Below, one piece after another: positions 7,165 to 15,547 of a stretch of 39,386 bases of DNA. Source of the DNA: an uncultured Prevotellaceae bacterium (GTDB lineage: Bacteria; Bacteroidota; Bacteroidia; Bacteroidales; Bacteroidaceae); NCBI GenBank assembly GCA_902761605.1, contig CACWLC010000023.1, positions 1 through 39,386 on the forward strand, read 5' to 3'. Each line of letters opens with the position of its first letter. The stretch's first letter is position 1. Both the position numbers and the translations under genes were made by a program. The notes below the pieces were generated by a model. That model was not told the origin of the DNA, did no database searches, and was given only the letters and a program-made list of their open reading frames with translations.

Positions 7165-8270
7165 TTTTTATAGCTCTTGTTATAGAACTGTTTCTTGACG
7201 ACTTTGCCTGGGAAGACCTTCTTTCGGATCTGAATCTGAAGGTCGGTATCGAGTTTAGCGTATGCGGTATCCACGAGAGCCATGCAGACGCTCTTGTCGG
7301 TAGAGAGGGTGCGATAACCTGTGGTAACCTCACCGATTACCTCGCCAGCCATATTGAGAACAGGGTATCCATGACGGGGAATAGCCTTGTCTGCCAGTTC
7401 GATGCCTACAATCTTCTTTGCAGGACCCTCCGCCTTCTGTTTTGCGAGAGCCTCCTTACCGATGAATTCCTCCTTGTCGAGTTTCACGAACATGCCCAAG
7501 CCTGCCATGATAGGAGTGATATCCTCTGAGAGTTCATCGCCATAGAGAGGCAGTCCCACCTCGAAGCGCAGGGTATCACGACATCCTAAGCCACAAGCCT
7601 GTACTCCTGCATCAATCAGCTTGTCCCAGCACTCACGGATATAGTCGTGAGAGGCATAGATCTCGAATCCATCCTCACCAGTATAGCCAGTACGGGAGAT
7701 GATAACATCGCCAACAGTCTTAACGGTGTAGAACGTCAGCTCTGCACACGGGATGCCTAATACCGTCTCCACGATATGCTCAGACTCAGGACCCTGGATG
7801 GCTATCTGGCCATAGAAGTCACTACGGTTCTGAAGGTCGATGTCGAAACCCTGGGCATTCTGTTGCATCCAAGCCCAGTCCTTATCGATATTGGCGGCAT
7901 TGATGACGAGGAAGAAGTCGTTCTCACCCATCTTATACACCAACAGGTCGTCGACAGTTCCACCATTCTCGTAGCACATCATACCATAATAGATCTTACC
8001 CACAGGGGCACCAGCAATATCGTTGGTGAAGATATGCTGCACATAACGCTCGGCATCCTTGCCCTTAACCGTCACCTCGCCCATGTGAGAGACATCGAAG
8101 AGTCCCACTTTTTCGCGCACTGCCGTATGCTCAGGGGCGATACCGGCACTCTGATAGAGCAATGGCATGTCGAAACCTCCGAACGACACCATCGTTGCTC
8201 CCAAGGAGATGTGCTTGTCGTGCAAGCAGGTTACCTTGTCTTTCTTTTCAAGTTCTTGTTTTATTGCCAT
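7161..8270 (-). CDS. gcvT: Aminomethyltransferase (glycine cleavage T protein)
   Basis: This 369-residue tetrahydrofolate-dependent enzyme releases ammonia from aminomethyl-lipoyl GcvH and forms 5,10-methylene-THF. Motifs seen are FGGFDMPLLY, LFDVSHMGE, SRTGYTGEDGFEIY and GLGCRDTLRFEVGLPLYG, all typical of GcvT; the last normally reads GLGARDTLR. Length is normal. It starts three bases after lplA and its TGA is embedded in the first octamer of the downstream array. Confidence 0.97.
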   Translation of the reverse strand: MAIKQELEKKDKVTCLHDKHISLGATMVSFGGFDMPLLYQSAGIAPEHTAVREKVGLFDVSHMGEVTVKGKDAERYVQHIFTNDIAGAPVGKIYYGMMCYENGGTVDDLLVYKMGENDFFLVINAANIDKDWAWMQQNAQGFDIDLQNRSDFYGQIAIQGPESEHIVETVLGIPCAELTFYTVKTVGDVIISRTGYTGEDGFEIYASHDYIRECWDKLIDAGVQACGLGCRDTLRFEVGLPLYGDELSEDITPIMAGLGMFVKLDKEEFIGKEALAKQKAEGPAKKIVGIELADKAIPRHGYPVLNMAGEVIGEVTTGYRTLSTDKSVCMALVDTAYAKLDTDLQIQIRKKVFPGKVVKKQFYNKSYKK

Positions 8271-8273
8271 AGA

Positions 8274-9011
8274 TTATTGTTGTAATAAATTAATAAAGTC
8301 TTCTTTCAGATATGTCTGCTCTAAAGCCTCAATCCTTCTCACATCTTCCTCGGAGAGAATCAGTTCACCATCGCATAGGGTTTCAAGGATAAGAGCCTTC
8401 ACCTCATCGAGGGTCTTTGGAGTATATTCTTTAAGCAGGGTTATCCTCTGGCGGACACTCTCAATACCCTTCTTCTGAAGTTTCTCCTTGCTGGGGGTGA
8501 TGGCATTGAGCATGTGGTCCATATTAGTGTCATAGAGCATAGTACTATGCACGATACTCTTCTCGCCAAGATGATAACATGCTGTGCCACACACCTTCCT
8601 ATCGCCTATCATGATGTCATTATGAGTGGTGCCAGTGGCGCTGATGCCGAGTTTGCGCAATATCAGCAGTACCATGTTCACGAACCTGTTGAAGGCAAAG
8701 CCGACATTCTGTTCAGAGGTGATGAACGATAGCATCAGATTATCCTTGTCGGCATAGACACACCCTCCCCCACTCTTGCGGCGATAGACCTTGATATTAT
8801 GCTGTTTGCAGTACTCGAGGTTAACCTCATTCTCCGCCACCTGATTACGTCCGAAGATCACGCTGGGCTCTACCTGCCACATAAAAAACAAATCCGACTC
8901 GCTGCTGTTACGAGCCAGATACTCTTCCATCGCCAGATAAAACGAAAGGTTACGTTCTCCCTCTTTCAAAGGAGAAACGGCTACAATTCCGGGTAGTGAC
9001 ACATACTTCAT
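8274..9011 (-). CDS. lplA: Lipoate-protein ligase (catalytic domain only)
   Basis: This 245-residue protein has the LplA/LipB fold signature: RRKSGGGCVYADKDN for the lipoyl-AMP site and THNDIMIGDRKVCGTA with the catalytic-lysine region. It attaches scavenged lipoate to carrier proteins; next to gcvT/gcvH, the likely target is GcvH Lys64. It lacks the usual small C-terminal accessory domain of longer LplA proteins, as seen in short bacterial ligases or lipoyl transferases. It is first in the gcv operon, just behind a good promoter, so lipoylation capacity is co-expressed with its substrate. Confidence 0.9.
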   Translation of the reverse strand: MKYVSLPGIVAVSPLKEGERNLSFYLAMEEYLARNSSESDLFFMWQVEPSVIFGRNQVAENEVNLEYCKQHNIKVYRRKSGGGCVYADKDNLMLSFITSEQNVGFAFNRFVNMVLLILRKLGISATGTTHNDIMIGDRKVCGTACYHLGEKSIVHSTMLYDTNMDHMLNAITPSKEKLQKKGIESVRQRITLLKEYTPKTLDEVKALILETLCDGELILSEEDVRRIEALEQTYLKEDFINLLQQ

Positions 9012-9035
9012 TTAAAGGCCAGCGAATATTTTCTG

Positions 9036-9067
9036 CAAATATATGAAGTTTTTGCGATACCACCAAA
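9036..9067 (-). promoter_or_regulatory. Promoter of the lplA-gcv operon
   Basis: On the minus strand TTTG (complement of 9064-9067) and TATATTTG (complement of 9036-9043) are spaced by 20 bases, a full match to the Bacteroidota -33/-7 pattern. The leader to the ATG at 9011 is about 20 bases, leaving no room for a glycine riboswitch. Confidence 0.75.
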
Positions 9068-9086
9068 TATTTCACAAACTTTTAGA

Positions 9087-9884
9087 TTAGCCTAACTCTG
9101 TAGAGACTTTATTTGTCAGTTCGATGAATTCCTGGATAGAGAGCTGCTCCGGGCGCCGGGTCATCATCTCGTCCTCGAAGAAGGAAGGCGAGGCAGGATG
9201 ATTGGCATCAAAGATCTGTCGAAGAGACACCCTCAACATCTTACGACGCTGATTGAAGGTGGTCTTTACAACACGTTTGAAGAGCTGTTCGTCGCATCCG
9301 AGGTCAGTAACATCATTCCGGGTCATACGGATAACGGCACTCTGCACCTTTGGAGGAGGATTAAACACAGACGGCTCGACGGTAAAGAGATACTCTACAT
9401 TATACCATGCCTGGATGAGCACAGACAGGATACCATACTGTTTGTTGCCCGGCTGCGACGCCATACGCACAGCCACCTCATGCTGGATCATTCCCGTGCA
9501 ACAAGGAATAAGGTCCTTATTGTCGAGCATCTTGAAGAATATCTGCGAAGAGATGTCATAAGGATAGTTGCCCGTGAGCACAAACTGCTGACCATCGAAG
9601 ACATCGCGAAGATCCATCCTCAGGAAGTCGCCACCTATGATATTATCGATGAGACGAGGGAAATTCTCTTTGAGGTAAGCCACACTCTCACGATCGATCT
9701 CCACCACCTTCAAAGGACGTGGTTTCTCTACGAGATACTGAGTCATGACACCCATACCAGGACCGACCTCCAACACAGGGAGGTCATTATACGGCTCATC
9801 TACCGTATCTGCAATCCGCTTTGCGATATTCAGGTCAGTAAGGAAATGCTGACCCAGGTTCTTCTTTGGTCGTACTTGTTTCAT
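9087..9884 (-). CDS. rsmA: 16S rRNA dimethyladenosine transferase
   Basis: This 265-residue SAM-dependent enzyme dimethylates two adjacent adenines in the 3' terminal hairpin of 16S rRNA. It begins MKQVRPKKNLGQHFLTDLNIAKRI, the family start; the SAM loop is LEVGPGMGVMT and the catalytic motif IV is GNYPYDIS. The C-terminal helical part includes FNQRRKMLR. Length is normal. It is divergent from the UPF0104 gene, and its -7 box lies only eight bases before the ATG. Confidence 0.97.
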   Translation of the reverse strand: MKQVRPKKNLGQHFLTDLNIAKRIADTVDEPYNDLPVLEVGPGMGVMTQYLVEKPRPLKVVEIDRESVAYLKENFPRLIDNIIGGDFLRMDLRDVFDGQQFVLTGNYPYDISSQIFFKMLDNKDLIPCCTGMIQHEVAVRMASQPGNKQYGILSVLIQAWYNVEYLFTVEPSVFNPPPKVQSAVIRMTRNDVTDLGCDEQLFKRVVKTTFNQRRKMLRVSLRQIFDANHPASPSFFEDEMMTRRPEQLSIQEFIELTNKVSTELG

Positions 9885-9892
9885 TCTGGCTG

Positions 9893-9900
9893 CAAAGATA
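9893..9900 (-). promoter_or_regulatory. -7 box of the rsmA promoter
   Basis: TATCTTTG on the minus strand (CAAAGATA on plus) ends eight bases before the rsmA ATG. The transcript would therefore have a leader of only a few bases. No clear TTTG -33 box is seen at 19-21 bases. Confidence 0.55.
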
Positions 9901-9943
9901 CAAAAAAAAGTGAATATATTATCAATTTATCATTTATATTTCG

Positions 9944-9951
9944 TACCTTTG
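9944..9951 (+). promoter_or_regulatory. -7 box directly before the UPF0104 gene
   Basis: TACCTTTG ends five bases before the ATG at 9957, so the expected transcription start falls at or within a couple of bases of the start codon. The mRNA would be leaderless or nearly so. No exact -33 TTTG is visible. Confidence 0.55.
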
Positions 9952-9956
9952 CACCA

Positions 9957-10964
9957 ATGGAACTGAAAAGCATATTGGCAAACGTAGTCAAAATCGTACT
10001 TCCCTTCATCCTGGGAGGAGCGATTCTGTGGTGGATGTATCGTGGGGAAGACCTCTCAACGGTAAGTCATGTGCTTAAGGAAGAGATGAACTGGACATGG
10101 ATGCTTCTGTCATTTCCCTTTGGTATCCTTGCCCAGATGTTTCGTGGGTGGCGATGGAAACAGACACTCGAACCTATGGGAGAGAAACCAAGGACGAGTA
10201 TCTGTCTCAATGCCGTGTTCCTGTCGTATGCCGCCAGTCTGGTAATTCCCCGCATAGGAGAGTTCTCGCGCTGTGCGGTCCTGAAGCGCTATGAAGGGAT
10301 ATCATTCAGTAAGGCCCTGGGCACTGTAGTGACGGAGCGCGCTGTTGACACTCTTTTGGTTATGATCTACTCAGGAATAATCCTTTTGGTAGAGATGAGC
10401 GTCTTCGGCACATTCTTCAAGAAGACAGGCACATCACTGGACCATATCCTGGAGAAATTCTCCCTAACAGGTTGGATAGTGACGGCGATATGCGGCATTG
10501 CAGCACTGATACTCCTGCACCTGCTGCTGAAGAACCTTTCTATATATAATAAGGTAAAGATGACGCTGGGAGGCATCTGGGAGGGAGTATTGTCGCTGAG
10601 AGGTATCAGAAACCTTCCACTCTATATATTCTTCTCTGTTGGTATATGGGTGATGTACTTCCTGCATTACTATCTCACATTCTTCTGTTTCGACTTCACG
10701 GAGAATCTCGGAATAGGCTGTGCACTGGTATCGTTCGTTGTGGCCAACTTCGCTGTCATCGTGCCTACGCCCAATGGAGCAGGTCCCTGGCACTTCGCAA
10801 TAAAGACGATGCTCATACTCTATGGAGTGGCTGATGAACAGGCGCTGTGGTTTGTGCTTATCGTACATACCGTACAGACAATGCTGGTTATCGCATTAGG
10901 CGTCTATTCATGGGCCGCACTGAGTTTTACGAAAAGACAGAGTATTGTTTTAAAGACAGAATAA
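9957..10964 (+). CDS. UPF0104 / lysylphosphatidylglycerol-synthase-type membrane protein
   Basis: This 335-residue integral membrane protein has about eight hydrophobic segments. It belongs to the LPG_synthase_TM / UPF0104 (YbhN-like) family; FRGWRWKQTLEPMG and YAASLVIPRIGEFSRCAVLKRYEG match its conserved basic loop and P-R-x-G-E motif. The family holds the flippase domains of MprF and putative lipid transporters, but no MprF catalytic domain is fused, so the substrate is unknown. The start MELKSILANVVKI is chosen because the frame further upstream is only antisense to rsmA and the promoter sits just before this ATG. pepD follows 27 bases later, probably on the same transcript. Confidence 0.85.
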   Translation: MELKSILANVVKIVLPFILGGAILWWMYRGEDLSTVSHVLKEEMNWTWMLLSFPFGILAQMFRGWRWKQTLEPMGEKPRTSICLNAVFLSYAASLVIPRIGEFSRCAVLKRYEGISFSKALGTVVTERAVDTLLVMIYSGIILLVEMSVFGTFFKKTGTSLDHILEKFSLTGWIVTAICGIAALILLHLLLKNLSIYNKVKMTLGGIWEGVLSLRGIRNLPLYIFFSVGIWVMYFLHYYLTFFCFDFTENLGIGCALVSFVVANFAVIVPTPNGAGPWHFAIKTMLILYGVADEQALWFVLIVHTVQTMLVIALGVYSWAALSFTKRQSIVLKTE

Positions 10965-10991
10965 CATAATAACATATTACAAGAAACAGCT

Positions 10992-12449
10992 ATGAGTGAA
11001 ATTAAGAATCTGAACCCGACGTGCATCTGGAAGAACTTCTATGCACTGACACAAGTACCACGTCCTTCTGGACATCTGGAAAAAGTACAGCAATTCCTAC
11101 TCGACTTCGCCAAGGAAGCAGGTGTCGAGGCCTTTAAGGATCCTGCTGACAATATCGTAATGAGAAAACCCGCCTCTGCTGGTATGGAGAAAAAGAAAGG
11201 TGTTATCCTTCAGGCTCACATGGACATGGTGCCACAGAAGACACCAGAGAGCACCCATAACTTTGAGACTGACCCCATTGAACCCTGGATCGATGGTGAG
11301 TGGGTGAAGGCAAAGGGTACTACCCTTGGAGCCGACAACGGACTCGGTGTAGCTGCCATTATGGCAATCATGGAGGATAAGACCTTGAGACACGGACCTA
11401 TCGAAGCCCTTATCACCGCTGATGAAGAGACAGGAATGTTTGGTGCCAACGGTCTTCCTGAAGGTGAGCTCAATGGCGATATTCTCCTTAACCTCGACTC
11501 AGAGCATTGGGGAAAGTTCGTTATCGGATCAGCTGGTGGTATCAACATCACAGCCACACTTGACTATCAGGAGGTAGAGACAGATGCTGAGGATGCCGCT
11601 GTCAAGGTAACGGTAAAGGGGCTGCGCGGCGGACACTCCGGACTCGAGATTCACGAGGGACGAGGCAATGCCAACAAGCTGCTTGTACGTCTGGTACGTG
11701 AGGCTATCGAAGAGTGCGATGCCCGTTTGGCTTCATGGCAGGGAGGCAACATGCGTAACGCCATTCCATTCAAGGCAGAGGCCGTGCTCACACTCCCCAA
11801 GGAGAATGTGACATTACTGAAAGAACTCGCCCAGGATTGGCTCGAGGACTTCACAGATGAATATAAAGGCATCGAAAGTGGCATCGAGGTAATCTGTGAG
11901 GATGTGGAGACTCCGAAGATGGAAGTGCCCCTGGAGATTCAGGACAACCTCATCAATGCCATCTACGGATGTCATGACGGTGTTGTACGTATGATCCCAA
12001 GTTATCCTAATGTAGTTGAGACTTCAAGCAACCTCGCCATCATCAACATCGGTGAAGGAAAGTCATTACTGAAGATCCTGGCACGCAGTAGCCGCGAGGA
12101 CATGAAAGACTATATCGTAAAGACTCTCGAGAGCTGCTTCAACATGGCAGGCATGAAAGTGGAGACAGCTGGCAGCTATGGCGGTTGGGATCCAAACCCG
12201 GAATCACCCATCCTGCACCTCTTGCTAAAGGAGTATAAAGAACTCTTCGGCAAGGATGGTATCATACAGGTAGACCATGCTGGTCTGGAGTGTTCTATCA
12301 TTCTCGGCAAGTATCCACACCTCGATGTAGTATCGTTAGGTCCTACGATGAAATCGCCACATACGACTACTGAGCGAGCCCTCATCGAGACTGTCGCTCC
12401 CTTCTGGGAACTGCTTAAGAAGACCTTGGAGGATATTCCTGAAAAATAA
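10992..12449 (+). CDS. pepD: Aminoacyl-histidine dipeptidase (peptidase M20, carnosinase type)
   Basis: This 485-residue zinc metallopeptidase hydrolyses dipeptides such as Xaa-His in the cytoplasm. Its metal-site motifs run in order: QAHMDMVPQK (His and Asp), TLGADNGLGVA (bridging Asp), TADEETGMFGA (catalytic Glu plus ligand) and LNLDSEHWGK. The dimerisation insert GLRGGHSGLEIHEGRGNANK is intact, as is the C-terminal PHTTTERALIETV histidine motif. Length matches PepD of Bacteroidota and enterobacteria. No separate promoter is visible, so it is likely co-transcribed with the membrane protein gene upstream; a strong terminator follows. Confidence 0.96.
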   Translation: MSEIKNLNPTCIWKNFYALTQVPRPSGHLEKVQQFLLDFAKEAGVEAFKDPADNIVMRKPASAGMEKKKGVILQAHMDMVPQKTPESTHNFETDPIEPWIDGEWVKAKGTTLGADNGLGVAAIMAIMEDKTLRHGPIEALITADEETGMFGANGLPEGELNGDILLNLDSEHWGKFVIGSAGGINITATLDYQEVETDAEDAAVKVTVKGLRGGHSGLEIHEGRGNANKLLVRLVREAIEECDARLASWQGGNMRNAIPFKAEAVLTLPKENVTLLKELAQDWLEDFTDEYKGIESGIEVICEDVETPKMEVPLEIQDNLINAIYGCHDGVVRMIPSYPNVVETSSNLAIINIGEGKSLLKILARSSREDMKDYIVKTLESCFNMAGMKVETAGSYGGWDPNPESPILHLLLKEYKELFGKDGIIQVDHAGLECSIILGKYPHLDVVSLGPTMKSPHTTTERALIETVAPFWELLKKTLEDIPEK

Positions 12450-12455
12450 AAGAAG

Positions 12456-12493
12456 AAAAATGTGGAAAATGCTTGGCGTTTTCCACATTTTTT
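12456..12493 (+). terminator. Intrinsic terminator after pepD
   Basis: AAAAATGTGGAAAA (12456-12469) and TTTTCCACATTTTT (12479-12492) form a 14-bp perfect stem with a nine-base loop and a T run. It begins seven bases after the pepD stop. Confidence 0.85.
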
Positions 12494-12495
12494 CT

Positions 12496-12503
12496 TAACT
12501 TTG
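12496..12503 (+). promoter_or_regulatory. Promoter (-7 box) of the corA transcript
   Basis: TAACTTTG follows the pepD terminator directly. The distance to the corA ATG leaves an unusually long leader of about 125-130 bases, which holds two tiny ORFs and strong inverted repeats. The -33 region (around 12473) has only TTGG. Confidence 0.6.
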
Positions 12504-12533
12504 CACCCGATAAATCAAATTAGTAACAAAATT

Positions 12534-12569
12534 ATGGACGATTACCCGGCGGAAAATTACAATTCGTAA
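12534..12569 (+). CDS. Candidate leader peptide 1 upstream of corA
   Basis: This 11-codon ORF reads MDDYPAENYNS, then TAA. It lies about 26 bases after the predicted transcript start and is rich in acidic residues with one Pro near the start. The peptide was not recognised. Expression is an inference from its position in a structured leader. Confidence 0.35.
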   Translation: MDDYPAENYNS

Positions 12570-12598
12570 TGGCGGGGGATAGCGAGCAAGGCTGCTAA
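12569..12598 (+). CDS. Candidate leader peptide 2 upstream of corA
   Basis: This nine-codon ORF reads MAGDSEQGC, then TAA. Its ATG overlaps the stop of leader peptide 1 (TAATG), so it could be translated by re-initiation. Its stop codon lies inside the left arm of the hairpin that covers the corA start region. Function is inferred from the layout only. Confidence 0.35.
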   Translation: MAGDSEQGC

Positions 12599-12633
12599 TC
12601 CCTTTGCCGCTAAACTATTTTCAAGGATTAGCA
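12574..12633 (+). promoter_or_regulatory. Mutually exclusive hairpins in the corA leader
   Basis: TGCTAATCC (12593-12601) pairs perfectly over 9 bp with GGATTAGCA (12625-12633), whose AAGGA-containing side ends three bases before the corA ATG. The same left arm can instead pair with GGGAT-AGC upstream (12576-12583) through GCT (12591-12593) and ATCCC (12598-12602). Hairpin choice could expose or hide the initiation region. No known riboswitch class was recognised. Confidence 0.55.
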
Positions 12634-12635
12634 AA

Positions 12636-13562
12636 ATGAAGACATTCTGGAATACCCAAGGAGGACTGACCCAACTCTCAGAGTGGCAGTCCAATTGCTG
12701 GATACAGGTGACATGCCCCACCGAAGAAGACCAGCACGAACTCGAAGAGAAGTTCAACATCCCCGACTACTTCATGTCGGACATCAGCGATACCGACGAG
12801 CGTGCCCGTTATGAGTACGACGACGGATGGATGCTTATCATCCTTCGTATCCCATACGTAAAGGAGATACGTTCGAGGACGCCATATACCACAGTGCCTC
12901 TTGGTATCATACATAAGCGCGATGTCACCATCACAGTATGCTACTATGAGACAAACATGATGATCGACTTCGTATCATTCCAGCAGAAGCGAGGCGAAGG
13001 ATTTACCGACCATGTGGATATGATATTCCGTCTGTTCCTGAGCAGTGCAGTGTGGTATCTGAAACGTCTGAAGCAGATTTCTATGCTCGTTGACAGGGCT
13101 AAGCGAAACCTCGACAAAGAGGTGAACAACGAGAGCCTTATCGGACTGAGCCGTCTGCAGGACTCGCTCACATATTTCCAGACTTCTATCCGTGGTAATG
13201 AGACTCTGCTGTCGAAACTGAAGTTCAAGCTCCAGATTGACGAATTGGATGCCGACCTCATCGAGGACGTAAACATCGAGATGACACAGGCCCGCGAGAC
13301 AACACTGATCTACTCAAACATCCTTGAGTCGACGATGGACACCTATCAGAGTATCATCAACAACAATATGAACACCGTGATGCGTACGCTCACTTCTGTA
13401 ACTATCATCATGATGATACCAACACTCATTACCTCGATGTTCGGAATGAACCTTATCAACGGCATGGAGTCAAGTCCTTGGGGTTTTGTTATGGCTATCA
13501 TCATTTCTATGGGTGTTTCTGGCCTCTGTTGGTTGTTCTTCAGGCATAGACGCCTTGTTTAA
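12636..13562 (+). CDS. corA: CorA-family magnesium/divalent cation channel
   Basis: This 308-residue protein has the CorA layout: a cytoplasmic alpha/beta N-terminal domain, a long charged helix (about 115-245) and two C-terminal membrane helices (about 248-270 and 282-302). The first helix is followed by the signature GMN in SMFGMNLING, the selectivity motif at the outer pore mouth. Length is normal. It mediates Mg2+ (possibly Co2+/Ni2+) uptake as a pentamer in the inner membrane. It stands alone behind its own promoter and structured leader, which suggests post-transcriptional control. Confidence 0.92.
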   Translation: MKTFWNTQGGLTQLSEWQSNCWIQVTCPTEEDQHELEEKFNIPDYFMSDISDTDERARYEYDDGWMLIILRIPYVKEIRSRTPYTTVPLGIIHKRDVTITVCYYETNMMIDFVSFQQKRGEGFTDHVDMIFRLFLSSAVWYLKRLKQISMLVDRAKRNLDKEVNNESLIGLSRLQDSLTYFQTSIRGNETLLSKLKFKLQIDELDADLIEDVNIEMTQARETTLIYSNILESTMDTYQSIINNNMNTVMRTLTSVTIIMMIPTLITSMFGMNLINGMESSPWGFVMAIIISMGVSGLCWLFFRHRRLV

Positions 13563-13582
13563 GGCTTAAATAATGTTAATTG

Positions 13583-13614
13583 TTAGGCAGTTTCGAAAAT
13601 TATGCCTAATTTTG
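13583..13614 (+). promoter_or_regulatory. Promoter with overlapping inverted repeat upstream of the DUF349 gene
   Basis: TAATTTTG (13607-13614) fits the -7 box. A perfect 7-bp inverted repeat, TTAGGCA (13583-13589) and TGCCTAA (13603-13609), spans the interval between -33 and -7 and overlaps the -7 box. This is the layout of a repressor operator, although a weak terminator role for corA is also possible. Confidence 0.5.
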
Positions 13615-13660
13615 CCACATATTGTGTGAATAAAATCAAGTCAGTAACTAAAAAAGTTAA

Positions 13661-15547
13661 ATGATGGACTCTCAAGAGAAAAACCTCGAAATCGGCACAG
13701 CCGCTTCGCCAGTCGAAGAACAGGAGGTAAAAGAGGAAATTATCCAGGCAGCAGAAGCTCCTGAAGTTGTAACCACAGAAGCCGTTGAGCCAGAAGCTCA
13801 GCCAGAAGAGGCAGTCCCTGAAGCAGAAGAGCAGCCACGTAAGGTCTACGAGACCAAGAAGGAGATACTCGACCGCGTCAAGGATATCGCTCATGGTGAT
13901 GAGATACCGCAGAAAGATGAGATCGACTATCTGAAGACCGCTTTCTACAAGATCCACATCGCAGAGCGTGAGGCAGCCCTTAAGGCATATATCGACGGAG
14001 GCGGTGATCCTGAGGCATACCAGATCACACGCGACGAGGACGAAGAAGTCTTCAAAGCAGAGATGGGTATCATCAAGGAGAAGCGTGCACAACTCTTCAA
14101 GGAACAGGAAGCAGAGAAACAGGTAAACCTCGAAAAGAAACTTGCCATCATTGACAAGATAAAGAACATGATCACCTCTCCAGAAGAGGCAAACAAGTCA
14201 TATCAGGAATTTAAGGCCTTACAGACAGAGTGGCGCGAGATAAAGAACGTGCCAGCAGAGAAGGCCAGCGAACTATGGCGTAACTACCAGCTGTACGTAG
14301 AACAGTTCTACGATCTGCTGAAGCTCAACAATGAGGCTCGCGAATACGACTTCAAGAAGAATCTTGAGCTTAAGACCAAGCTTTGTGAGGCAGCAGAGCG
14401 CCTGGCAGAAGAGACAGATATCATCAGCGCATTCCATCAGCTCCAGAAGTTACATGCAGAATACCGCGAGATTGGTCCTGTGGCAAAGGAACAGCGTGAA
14501 GAGATATGGAACCGTTTCAAGGCGGCATCAACAATCATCAACAAACGTCACCAGCAGCACTTTGAGGGTATCCGTGCCAAGGAAGAAGAGAATCTGACAC
14601 GTAAGACAGAGCTCTGTGAAAAGGCAGAGGCTATCGCTGCAAAAGAGAACAAAGGCTCAGGCGACTGGGAGAAGCATACCAAGGAGATTATTGACATCCA
14701 AACAGAGTGGAAGACTATCGGATTTGCTCCACAGAAGATGAATGTGAAGATCTTCGAGCGTTTCCGTGCAGCCTGCGATGACTTTTTCGGACGCAAGGCA
14801 GAATACTTCAAAGGTCTAAAGAATACCTTCAAGGAGAATGCCGACAAGAAACGTGCCCTCATAGAAAAAGCTAAAGAACTGCAGGACAGCACAGATTGGA
14901 AGGCTACCAGCGACAAGCTCATCGCACTCCAGAAAGAATGGAAGACCATCGGTATGGTACCAAAGAAACTCGGTGACCAGCTTTGGGAGGAGTTCCTGGG
15001 CACATGCAATAAGTTCTTTGAGGCACGTAATGCTGCAGGAGCAGGACAGCGTGGTGAGGAGCGTGAGAATCTTGAAAAGAAGCGTGCTGTAGTAGAGAAA
15101 CTCAAGGCTGTAGCAGAGGAGACAGGAGAAAACCTTCAAGAAAAGGTGCAAAAGCTCGTTGAGGAATATCAGAGCATCGGACATGTGCCATTCAAGGAGA
15201 AGGATAAGCTCTATGAAGAGTATCATGCAGTGCTCGACAAGCTCTATAAGGATCTCAATATCAGCGTTGCCAAGAAACGTCTTAACAACTTCAAGCAGAA
15301 CCTCAAGCAGGTTGCAGAACGTGGAGAGAATGCACTCGATAACGAGCGCGCACGTCTGTTCCGTCAGTATGAAGCTATCAAGCAGGAGGTGCAGACATAT
15401 GAGAACAACCTCGGATTCCTTAATGCATCATCAAAGAAAGGCAACAGCCTTATCGACGAGATGAACCGTAAGGTGCAGAAGCTTAAGGATGAGATGAATC
15501 TCGTACGCGAGAAGATCAAGGCTATCGACGCTGAAAACAAAGAGTAA
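13661..15547 (+). CDS. DUF349 repeat protein
   Basis: This 628-residue soluble, highly charged helical protein has an acidic low-complexity head (about residues 5-60, rich in Glu, Pro and Ala) followed by five DUF349 units. Each unit has a core like LQxEWKTIGxxP followed by LWxxFxxxxxxFF: TEWREIKNVP, AEYREIGPVA, TEWKTIGFAP, KEWKTIGMVP and EEYQSIGHVP. A C-terminal coiled coil ends the protein. DUF349 proteins are widespread and of unknown biochemistry. The gene has its own promoter and converges on rsgA with no intervening base. Confidence 0.9.
   Translation: MMDSQEKNLEIGTAASPVEEQEVKEEIIQAAEAPEVVTTEAVEPEAQPEEAVPEAEEQPRKVYETKKEILDRVKDIAHGDEIPQKDEIDYLKTAFYKIHIAEREAALKAYIDGGGDPEAYQITRDEDEEVFKAEMGIIKEKRAQLFKEQEAEKQVNLEKKLAIIDKIKNMITSPEEANKSYQEFKALQTEWREIKNVPAEKASELWRNYQLYVEQFYDLLKLNNEAREYDFKKNLELKTKLCEAAERLAEETDIISAFHQLQKLHAEYREIGPVAKEQREEIWNRFKAASTIINKRHQQHFEGIRAKEEENLTRKTELCEKAEAIAAKENKGSGDWEKHTKEIIDIQTEWKTIGFAPQKMNVKIFERFRAACDDFFGRKAEYFKGLKNTFKENADKKRALIEKAKELQDSTDWKATSDKLIALQKEWKTIGMVPKKLGDQLWEEFLGTCNKFFEARNAAGAGQRGEERENLEKKRAVVEKLKAVAEETGENLQEKVQKLVEEYQSIGHVPFKEKDKLYEEYHAVLDKLYKDLNISVAKKRLNNFKQNLKQVAERGENALDNERARLFRQYEAIKQEVQTYENNLGFLNASSKKGNSLIDEMNRKVQKLKDEMNLVREKIKAIDAENKE

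Noticed and set aside
9012-9035. Glycine riboswitch upstream of the gcv operon
   Set aside because: The predicted leader is only about 20 bases, far too short for a glycine aptamer, and no such motifs were seen.
9198-9956. Much longer N-terminal extension of the UPF0104 membrane protein
   Set aside because: The extension is entirely antisense to rsmA, and a -7 box lies immediately before the ATG at 9957, where the protein start matches its family.
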